Both the position numbers and the translations under genes were made by a program. A stretch of 5,760 bases of DNA from assembly GCA_965373045.1 (NCBI GenBank), contig CBDVEQ010000165.1, forward strand, positions 1 to 5,760, in the 5' to 3' direction. Numbering within the stretch: the stretch's first letter is position 1; each line of letters starts with the position of its first letter. Source of the DNA: DAOVDI01 sp965373045. Its GTDB lineage: Bacteria > Acidobacteriota > Aminicenantia > Aminicenantales > Aminicenantaceae. The notes beneath the pieces were generated by a model. The model was not told the DNA's origin and did no database searches. It saw nothing but the letters and a program-made list of their open reading frames with translations. Below are positions 1-4,660 of the stretch, one piece after another.

Positions 1-71
1 TCTAAGAGAACATATTGAGAAGCAGTCGAAAATTCCTTTATCTTGAGCTTATAAAATTTTCTTTTTAACAA
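1..71 (-). CDS. Possible 5' end of a leftward gene (partial, very uncertain)
   Basis: Read leftward from a TTG codon at 71-69, the frame stays open to the window edge (23 codons), starting LLKRKFYKLK and continuing through KEFSTASQYVLL. A purine-rich GGGAGG lies four bases upstream of the TTG, which is the only reason to suspect a start. The lysine-rich beginning would suit an N-terminus. Against it: the TTG start, the short length and no recognisable family. The overlapping 27-codon frame at 132-49 ends inside this one, so these could also be two parts of a frameshifted remnant. No function is proposed. Confidence 0.15.
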   Translation of the reverse strand, partial: MLKRKFYKLKIKEFSTASQYVLL

Positions 72-197
72 ATTCCTCCCACTCCGTCCAATTGATTTTT
101 ATCCTGGGTTTATGAAAAGCAGCGGATGTCATTATCAGAAAGCTATCATATATTTACAAACTTCCATCGTTTATTGTATAAATTGGGAAGAGGGGAT
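1..197. other. Left-edge spacer, no firm gene
   Basis: This stretch lies downstream of the DUF1080 lipoprotein gene. I see no RNA gene and no clear terminator: no GC-rich hairpin followed by a T-run occurs just after the lipoprotein stop on the minus strand. On the minus strand there are two short open frames, one of 27 codons (132 to 49, beginning MTSAAFHKPR, with no Shine-Dalgarno) and one that leaves the window (listed separately). Their amino-acid composition is not absurd, so a gene remnant or the beginning of a leftward gene is possible, but neither can be recognised. Confidence 0.5.
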
Positions 198-1034
198 TTA
201 CATATTATTTAAAACCTTGATCTCGACTTTTCGAAATTCGAGGGGATGGCTTTCTGCCTGAAGAGAAATGTATCCACCCTCAAGGATTAAATATCCGTCT
301 TTTATCAATTTTTGCGCATCCTTGTCTGTGGGATCAAGCTGCGGTTGAGTGTATTCCAATACATTCTTCCCATTGACAGAGTGTTTGATCACATCACTTC
401 CGTTAACTTCGATCTCCACTGTCACCCATTGATCCTCATGATAAGTGGCCGAGGAGGAATTGGTGCAGTGACGGGTGACCAGCTCTCCGTCCATAACGAC
501 ATTAGTCCCCGGAGTGCAGAGATTAGCGGTAGGCCGGTTATCCCGGCCGTTTCCTCCGAGAAATTGAGCTTCGATGGAAACCGGGAAATTCTGGTCTAAC
601 GCCATACTTTCGGGCGATTGGCAGTGAAGCATGACTCCACTGTTACGAAAAGCCCAGGATGGACCTCCAGGTGTCTGGTCTCCGACAAAGCGGTACTCTA
701 AGCGCAGAATGTAGTGACTGAATGGTTTCTTGTAGAACAAATGTCCGAATTCGCCTGTGAATTCCTCGTATTGATCATAGGATACTTTAAGAAGGCCGTC
801 CTCGACCCTGAATGTGTTTTTAAAGTTGATGCCAAGGTCGCTGCCTGCGAATTTTGGCGTCCAACCTTCAAGGTCTTTGCCGTTGAATAGGCTGATCCAT
901 TCGTTTTCCACTTTCACATTTTTATTCTGGCTGCAGCCTGCTGTGATCAGACCAAGCATGACTATCACTACAGCCAGGATTAAAGATCTTGGCCTTTTGA
1001 GGAGAAATTTTGAAATATGATTTCGATTTATCAT
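198..1034 (-). CDS. DUF1080 / 3-keto-disaccharide hydrolase-domain lipoprotein
   Basis: A 278-residue exported lipoprotein. It starts with a basic N-terminus and a hydrophobic stretch (about residues 18-31), ending in LITAGC with the lipidated Cys at residue 34, so it should be anchored to a membrane and face the periplasm or outside. The rest is one DUF1080 domain (Pfam PF06439, concanavalin-like fold): LFNGKDLEGW near the start, then SHYILRLEYRF, NSGVMLHCQ, FPVSIEAQFLGG, the PGTNVV strand, QWVTVEIEVNG and a closing GYISLQAESHPLEFRKVEI. Some family members hydrolyse 3-keto-glycosides made by sugar oxidoreductases; many remain untested, so the substrate here is unknown. The ATG at 1034 is chosen over one ten codons upstream because AGGAGG sits six bases before it. 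It diverges from the sulfatase-like gene and appears to be transcribed alone. Family assignment is firm; activity is inferred. Confidence 0.9.
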   Translation of the reverse strand: MINRNHISKFLLKRPRSLILAVVIVMLGLITAGCSQNKNVKVENEWISLFNGKDLEGWTPKFAGSDLGINFKNTFRVEDGLLKVSYDQYEEFTGEFGHLFYKKPFSHYILRLEYRFVGDQTPGGPSWAFRNSGVMLHCQSPESMALDQNFPVSIEAQFLGGNGRDNRPTANLCTPGTNVVMDGELVTRHCTNSSSATYHEDQWVTVEIEVNGSDVIKHSVNGKNVLEYTQPQLDPTDKDAQKLIKDGYLILEGGYISLQAESHPLEFRKVEIKVLNNM

Positions 1035-1040
1035 GTCTGC

Positions 1041-1046
1041 CCTCCT
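1041..1046 (-). promoter_or_regulatory. Ribosome binding site of the DUF1080 gene
   Basis: Minus strand reads AGGAGG, six bases before the ATG at 1034. It decides the start: the upstream in-frame ATG at 1064 would lie on the wrong side of it and would put ten polar residues ahead of the signal peptide. Confidence 0.75.
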
Positions 1047-1094
1047 GTTTTCCTGAAATCCCAAGAAAAAACAAACCCAATAAGCTTCTTTGCC

Positions 1095-1123
1095 GATATA
1101 CCGGTTTGATGCTGCTATCTCAA
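1095..1123 (-). promoter_or_regulatory. Candidate promoter for the DUF1080 gene
   Basis: On the minus strand, TTGAGA (1123-1118; five of six matches to the sigma-70 -35) is separated by 17 bases from TATATC (1100-1095; four of six to the -10). Transcription would begin near 1088, giving a leader of about 54 bases before the ATG at 1034. This is the best-spaced pair I found on that strand in the divergent spacer, but the -10 is weak. Confidence 0.35.
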
Positions 1124-1135
1124 GCTCTTTACAAT
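1106..1135 (+). promoter_or_regulatory. Candidate rightward promoter in the divergent spacer
   Basis: TTGATG (1106-1111), an 18-base spacer and TACAAT (1130-1135) resemble a sigma-70 promoter pointing toward the sulfatase-like gene. The predicted start, near 1142, lies just before the AGGAGG that precedes a five-codon mini-ORF at 1160. It overlaps the candidate leftward promoter, so the two units could compete or share control. Pattern match only. Confidence 0.3.
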
Positions 1136-1159
1136 AATACGACAGGAGGGATTAAATCA

Positions 1160-1177
1160 ATGAAAGTTTGTTATTGA
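1160..1177 (+). other. Five-codon mini-ORF with perfect Shine-Dalgarno (possible leader)
   Basis: AGGAGGG at 1144-1150 is followed nine bases later by ATG AAA GTT TGT TAT TGA, encoding MKVCY. It lies ahead of the sulfatase-like gene and in a different frame. Neither candidate start of that gene has a good ribosome binding site, so ribosomes loaded here could reinitiate downstream, or the mini-ORF may be the decayed start of a former gene. There is no attenuator-like hairpin or run of one amino-acid codon. It may be chance. Confidence 0.25.
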
Positions 1178-1212
1178 ATTTTTTGTTTCCCGGATGTCAG
1201 TAACTGAAAATT

Positions 1213-3270
1213 ATGGAAAATGATGAGGGATTTGCCGCGATCTTGAAAAGGAAATTCTTATCAGTTTTTCAGAGTGCTATATGCTATAATCCAGGCATCA
1301 TGAAGAGAAAAAAAGGAATATTTTTTAGGGGCATTTTTTTTCATATCCTGGGAGCCGGCATGGGAGGATGGGTGCTGGCCTCATTAAATGTGAGTGTAGA
1401 GCTTATAAGGGGCGGATCGATCTTTGCTTTTTCGGATATTTTGAAAATATCTATCTGGCATATTGTTCTATGCGGTTTGGCCGGAGCTTTTATCGGCCTT
1501 CTAGTGGCTTCTGCGCGGCTCGTTTTTAACAAACTTCCCAAAATAAAGTCAACAGGGGTGGTTTCAACCTATCTTCTGGGTGCCGTTTGGATGTTTGTAT
1601 TCGGTTATGTAAATATCTATTATCTTCCCGGCATATTTTCAACTCTTGCTCTCTTCTGGAATCTAGGCATGCTTATAGCAGGAATGCTCCTGTATGCAGG
1701 TTTGTTTTTCGTTCTGCGAAAAAAAGAGAGAGTTCGATTTACGCTTCTCCCAAGAATCGTGGTTGTTATCCTCCTCGGTTTGACCCTAATTTCTGGAATT
1801 ACTCCCATTTTTTCAAAAAAAAGTACCGAACGCGGCACTACCGAACAGACCACCCCAAAAAAGTACAATGTGGTATTTATTCTCCTTGATGCTTTACGCT
1901 CCGATCATCTTGGATGTTACGGGTATCAAAAGGAAACCACACCCAATATCGACAAGCTGGCCGAAGAGGGTGTTATATTTGATCAAGCTTACTCTCAATC
2001 TTCCCACACTCTGGAGTCTGTTCCGAGTTATATGACGTCGAGCTATCCTTCCACCCATAATGTCAGAACCCACACTTCTGCTCTTCCAAAGAAACTGAAG
2101 ACCCTTCCAGAGGTATTCCACTCCCATGGATATGCCACATCCATTATCTCGGCCAATCCTTATGTTTCTCCGGTATACGGCTACTACAGAGGAGTGGATG
2201 ATTTCTACTGTAGCGAAGGAAATACTCTAAAAATCAACAAAACTGTTCTGGGTTATTTTCTTCAAAACGCGAAACGGATATCCCATTTATTTAAAATATC
2301 ATCCTTTGCATTAAATCTCGGCAAACTTTCTTATCCCAGCAAGAATTCACTGAATTCAGGTGATCCCGGTACTCTGACAGCCAAGGCTGTAAATTGGATC
2401 CAGGATAATCAAAACTCTCCATTTTTTCTCTATATTCACTATGACGGCGCCCATAATCCTTATCATTCTCCCTATGGAAAAAAGTTCGACCCCGATTATC
2501 AAAAAGAACCTGTTAATAATTTTCCTGAAGGATTAGGAATGTTTCTTCCATTTGTAAAGGGGAAATCACTCTCCCAAAGAAAAAGACAGAATATGATCGC
2601 CCAGTATGACGGACAGATTTTTTTTCATGACAAACATCTTGGAGAGTTATTTTTATCTCTGGAAAAATTGGATTTGCAGAAAAACACATTGATTGTGATC
2701 ACCTCAGACCACGGCGAGGAGTTCTATGAACATCAGGGATGGGGACACGGACAATCTCTCCACGAAGAACTCATCCACGTTCCCCTAATCTTTTACGGCA
2801 CAGAACAAATTCCTCCCGGTCAGCGCATATCCTCCCTGGTTGAACTAGTAGATATTTTCCCGACACTCCTCCAATTATGCGGATTTGAGGATATTGATCA
2901 GTTCGCTAACCAGATGGAGGGTTACAGCCTGATTCCCTATTTCAACACAAGTGAAGTTCTCCCCAAGAGGACATCTATTTTCTCTGAGGTCATGCAAGGG
3001 GGGCACTGGGCGCAGTGCTTGAGAACGAACACTCATAAGGCGGTCGACATCCATTTTGGACGAGAGGAACTGAAACTGCTTTTTAACCTGTCAAAAGATC
3101 CCGGCGAAAAATTAAACATTTTTAATAATGAGGACCTGTTAAGTCTAAATTTGTTCAAAGACCTCAAAAAAACAACAGACAGAGCCAGAAAAAAATCGTT
3201 CAAAAGCCGGAATACAATCCTTGACGAAAAGAAAAAAGAGCAGCTAAGGTCACTGGGCTACATCAAGTAA
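1213..3270 (+). CDS. Membrane-anchored sulfatase-superfamily protein with Thr at the nucleophile position
   Basis: A protein of up to 685 residues. The N-terminal part has five hydrophobic helices (about 41-60, 80-105, 116-138, 142-168, 179-200), followed by a Ser/Thr/Lys linker and a sulfatase domain (PF00884, alkaline phosphatase superfamily) from about 219, probably outside the cytoplasmic membrane. Visible core motifs: VFILLDALRSDHLGCYGY with metal ligand D226; TTPNIDKLA; ITSDHGEEF with D499 and H500; HGQSLHEELIHVPLI; and the C-terminal LFNLSKDPGEKLNI and EQLRSLGYI typical of sulfatases. The formylglycine motif (Cys/Ser-x-Pro-x-Arg) is missing: the region reads SSHTLESVPSYMTS, with T266 in the expected place. 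Five helices plus a Thr nucleophile recalls LtaS and EptA, so phospho-group transfer or hydrolysis is as likely as sulfatase activity. The 1213 start lacks a Shine-Dalgarno; ATG at 1300 (M30, then KRKK and the first helix) is a serious alternative that would give 656 residues. It converges on the regulator operon. Confidence 0.85.
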   Translation: MENDEGFAAILKRKFLSVFQSAICYNPGIMKRKKGIFFRGIFFHILGAGMGGWVLASLNVSVELIRGGSIFAFSDILKISIWHIVLCGLAGAFIGLLVASARLVFNKLPKIKSTGVVSTYLLGAVWMFVFGYVNIYYLPGIFSTLALFWNLGMLIAGMLLYAGLFFVLRKKERVRFTLLPRIVVVILLGLTLISGITPIFSKKSTERGTTEQTTPKKYNVVFILLDALRSDHLGCYGYQKETTPNIDKLAEEGVIFDQAYSQSSHTLESVPSYMTSSYPSTHNVRTHTSALPKKLKTLPEVFHSHGYATSIISANPYVSPVYGYYRGVDDFYCSEGNTLKINKTVLGYFLQNAKRISHLFKISSFALNLGKLSYPSKNSLNSGDPGTLTAKAVNWIQDNQNSPFFLYIHYDGAHNPYHSPYGKKFDPDYQKEPVNNFPEGLGMFLPFVKGKSLSQRKRQNMIAQYDGQIFFHDKHLGELFLSLEKLDLQKNTLIVITSDHGEEFYEHQGWGHGQSLHEELIHVPLIFYGTEQIPPGQRISSLVELVDIFPTLLQLCGFEDIDQFANQMEGYSLIPYFNTSEVLPKRTSIFSEVMQGGHWAQCLRTNTHKAVDIHFGREELKLLFNLSKDPGEKLNIFNNEDLLSLNLFKDLKKTTDRARKKSFKSRNTILDEKKKEQLRSLGYIK
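1282..1290 (+). promoter_or_regulatory. Extended -10 element close to the alternative start of the sulfatase-like gene
   Basis: TGCTATAAT matches the extended -10 consensus (TG-N-TATAAT) exactly. It ends nine bases before the ATG at 1300, so transcription would start about two or three bases ahead of that ATG and give an essentially leaderless message for the shorter 656-residue protein. No good -35 lies 17 bases upstream, which extended -10 promoters can tolerate. It falls inside the longer reading frame, so chance is possible in AT-rich DNA. Confidence 0.3.
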
Positions 3271-3321
3271 AAAACGCCATTAAACTCAAAGCAGGAATCC
3301 AGACCTCTTTCCCATAAAGTT

Positions 3322-3627
3322 TCATTTCTTGTGATGGTGAAGAAGGAAGTCAAGAGCCTCAAGATATTTGAAAAAAGATTTTTTTCCCTTGTCTGAAATG
3401 GAATAGACTGTATGCGGTTTTTTATCTTTGAATGATTTTTTCACCAGAACATATCCCGCTTCCTCAAGTTTTGAAAGATGGGTGCTCAAATTCCCATCCG
3501 AAGCACCGATGGTTTTTTTTAGATAATTAAAATCCGCGTGCTTCACCGAGATGAGGATGGAAAGGACAGCCAGCCTTATTTTGGAATGGATTATCCCATC
3601 CAGTTGGACGATCTTCTCAGAGATCAT
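3322..3627 (-). CDS. Small winged-helix transcriptional regulator (HTH_34 / ArsR-MarR-like)
   Basis: A 101-residue single-domain DNA-binding protein. Helix 1 covers about residues 10-27 (HSKIRLAVLSIL), a helix at 33-39 follows (FNYLKKT), and the recognition helix lies at 44-56 (DGNLSTHLSKLEEAGY). A beta wing spans 60-77 (KKSFKDKKPHTVYSIS), then a C-terminal helix FFKYLEALDFLL likely used for dimerisation. This matches the winged-helix family PF13601, whose members are short and often adjacent to a membrane-protein gene. I see no metal-binding Cys pattern, so ArsR-type metal sensing is not indicated. The ATG follows the stop codon of the membrane-protein gene after one base, with AGAGG about six bases upstream inside that gene, so translation is probably coupled. 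It likely represses its own operon at the palindromes near 4238-4262. The signal it senses is unknown. Confidence 0.85.
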   Translation of the reverse strand: MISEKIVQLDGIIHSKIRLAVLSILISVKHADFNYLKKTIGASDGNLSTHLSKLEEAGYVLVKKSFKDKKPHTVYSISDKGKKSFFKYLEALDFLLHHHKK

Positions 3628-3628
3628 T

Positions 3629-4219
3629 TTAACCTCTGTTTTGCCTATACTGCGCCTTCAGAATAAATCCGGGAACAATATACCCAATAATAATAAGGGG
3701 GACAAAAAGGAGCGCTCTGTAATGCCAGTGGATAAAGATCATACCGATACTGCTGAGCCACCAGATCAGGGCACAAACCTTCAGGAGATTCCATTCATAG
3801 ATACCCCCGATCACAAAAAACATGATGCCCACAATCATTGAAATGATCACAGGGATCGCGCCGAACGAATACAGTTTGAGAACAGGAAAGATATAGCCGG
3901 CCAGCATAAATCCGATCCCGCATGCAAAAGTAAGGTGCCCGATGGCGATCTGAGCATAGGTTCTGGTCCCGGACGATTTTTCTTTTTTCCTTACAAACAA
4001 AAAAGTATAAAGCACGCCTGCCAGCATAAAACCGACCCAGTTTGCCCAGATCCAATTGTATTGTTCAAGATAAACCAGTATATAGTTCCCGATAATGGCA
4101 ATGATTATCATCACACCCCAGATTAAGAAAAACTTCCAGGATTCAGCCGTGGCTTTTTTTGTTTTTTCGATCATTTCCCTAATGAATTGGATATCTTTTT
4201 TGGCTTCGCTTTCGTTCAT
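3629..4219 (-). CDS. Six-helix integral membrane protein, partner of the winged-helix regulator
   Basis: A 196-residue protein of unknown function. It begins with a charged, helical cytoplasmic stretch (residues 3-28, with KKDIQFIREMIEKTKKATAE) followed by six hydrophobic segments at about 30-50, 58-76, 90-111, 118-140, 147-164 and 168-188, and ends in a short basic tail. Several segments are rich in Trp and Gly (IWGVMIIIA, WIWANWVGF, IYEWNLL, IWWLSSIGM, IHWHY), with no transporter or enzyme motif I recognise. The ATG at 4219 is chosen over a TTG at 4243 because AAGGAG lies six bases before it. It is the first gene of a two-gene operon with the winged-helix regulator, one base apart. Membrane protein plus HTH_34 regulator is a recurrent pairing in Bacteroidota-like and candidate-phylum genomes, suggesting that the membrane protein senses, or is controlled by, the same stimulus; that is inference. 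Confidence 0.85.
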   Translation of the reverse strand: MNESEAKKDIQFIREMIEKTKKATAESWKFFLIWGVMIIIAIIGNYILVYLEQYNWIWANWVGFMLAGVLYTFLFVRKKEKSSGTRTYAQIAIGHLTFACGIGFMLAGYIFPVLKLYSFGAIPVIISMIVGIMFFVIGGIYEWNLLKVCALIWWLSSIGMIFIHWHYRALLFVPLIIIGYIVPGFILKAQYRQNRG

Positions 4220-4225
4220 ATTCTT

Positions 4226-4231
4226 CTCCTT
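4226..4231 (-). promoter_or_regulatory. Ribosome binding site of the membrane-protein gene
   Basis: The minus strand reads AAGGAG, six bases ahead of the ATG at 4219. It rules out the TTG at 4243 as start, which would in addition lie inside the operator palindrome. Confidence 0.75.
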
Positions 4232-4237
4232 GCTTTT

Positions 4238-4262
4238 AAACAAAGTTCTTTGTTTATCAAAG
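4238..4262. promoter_or_regulatory. Overlapping palindromic operator at the operon transcription start
   Basis: Two inverted repeats overlap here. AAACAAAG-TT-CTTTGTTT (4238-4255) is a perfect 8+8 palindrome, and CTTTG-TTTAT-CAAAG (4248-4262) is a perfect 5+5 one sharing its left arm with the first. The unit CAAAGTT occurs twice (4241-4247 and 4258-4264), 17 bases apart. They cover roughly +1 to +20 of the predicted transcript, where a bound dimer would block transcription. The obvious candidate ligand is the winged-helix regulator encoded second in the operon, as such small regulators commonly bind palindromes in their own promoter. Binding is inferred. Confidence 0.55.
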
Positions 4263-4264
4263 TT

Positions 4265-4293
4265 AATATAAACACTAATATCCCCTTTGTCAA
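4265..4293 (-). promoter_or_regulatory. Strong sigma-70-type promoter of the membrane protein-regulator operon
   Basis: On the minus strand TTGACA (4293-4288, perfect -35) is followed by exactly 17 bases and TATATT (4270-4265, five of six to the -10). Transcription should start near 4258, leaving a leader of about 40 bases before the ATG at 4219. It is the best promoter in the window and lies between the repeat array and the operator palindromes. Confidence 0.8.
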
Positions 4294-4310
4294 GAATTAA
4301 TTAAAATAAA

Positions 4311-4499
4311 TTCAAGGGTTCGAGTGTTTTTATTGTGTCCCGTTGAATTGAGCGCCTGGACTATTTACGAGTAGAGGTTGCCGTAGCTGCAAGGAGTGGC
4401 GCGTGAAGCTGTATTCATATACTGCGAATGCGCCGCAACAAAGCAGATCGGTTCACCCGTAGGGTAAAAAATGCCGATAATAGTAAATAGGATTCTAGG
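4311..4499. repeat. Structured palindromic repeat, copy A
   Basis: First of two tandem diverged copies. Over the first 70 bases it aligns without gaps to copy B at an offset of 182 bases, with about 11 mismatches. It can fold: outer arms CCTGGACTATTTAC (4355-4368) pair with GTAAATAG (4483-4490) and TCTAGG (4494-4499), 14 pairs with one 3-base bulge. An inner stem GTGGCGCGT (4396-4404) pairs with ATGCGCCGC (4428-4436). The tip carries GTAT-TCAT-ATAC (4411-4422). A separate small hairpin CCC-GTA-GGG lies at 4456-4464. No coding frame fits. Whether it acts as DNA (mobile palindrome) or as RNA is not decided by the sequence. Confidence 0.75.
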
Positions 4500-4660
4500 G
4501 TTCAATTGTTATTGTTATGTCCTGTTGAAGTAAGTGCCTGGACTATTTACGAGTCGAGGTTGATGCATCTGCAAGAGGCTGTTCGTGAAGCCGTATTTAT
4601 ATACTGCGAACGGACGGCAACGCAGCAGATGGAATAAGATCGGCTCGTAAATTGTTCAGG
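4493..4660. repeat. Structured palindromic repeat, copy B, abutting the epimerase stop codon
   Basis: Second tandem copy. Its outer arms, 4537-4553 (CCTGGACTATTTACGAG) and 4644-4660 (CTCGTAAATTGTTCAGG), pair at 16 of 17 positions including one G-T. Inside, CATCTGC (4566-4572) pairs perfectly with GCAGATG (4625-4631), and CTGTTCGTG (4579-4587) pairs with TGCGAACGG (4605-4613) with wobbles. The tip hairpin GTAT-TTAT-ATAC (4593-4604) matches that of copy A. The whole 124-base fold ends at the base next to the epimerase TGA (4663-4661), so it would be the first thing in that gene's 3' untranslated RNA. It has no terminal T-run, so it is not a standard intrinsic terminator. Confidence 0.78.

Noticed and set aside
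312..599. Plus-strand frame opposite the DUF1080 gene
   Set aside because: It is antisense to well-conserved DUF1080 motifs and has no start signal or recognisable protein.
3271..3321. Bidirectional terminator between the convergent genes
   Set aside because: The 51-base gap has no stem of useful length and no T-run in the right place on either strand.
3795..4055. Open frame inside the membrane-protein gene on the same strand
   Set aside because: It is out of frame with the strongly supported six-helix protein, has no ribosome binding site of its own and an implausible His/Cys/Arg-rich composition.
4311..4335. GGTTCGAG resembling a tRNA T-loop in copy A
   Set aside because: There are no acceptor, D or anticodon arms around it, and the matching site in copy B reads GGTTCAAT, so it is part of the repeat.
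4456..4470. CCC-GTA-GGG hairpin followed by an A-run as an intrinsic terminator
   Set aside because: The run after the hairpin on the plus strand is A, not T; on the minus strand the T-run follows the same short 3-bp stem, which is too weak to terminate convincingly.
4355..4660. Integron attC sites or a CRISPR array
   Set aside because: The outer arms lack the attC core GTTRRRY/RYYYAAC ends and no integrase or cassette is seen. There are only two long units, without short identical repeats and unique spacers.
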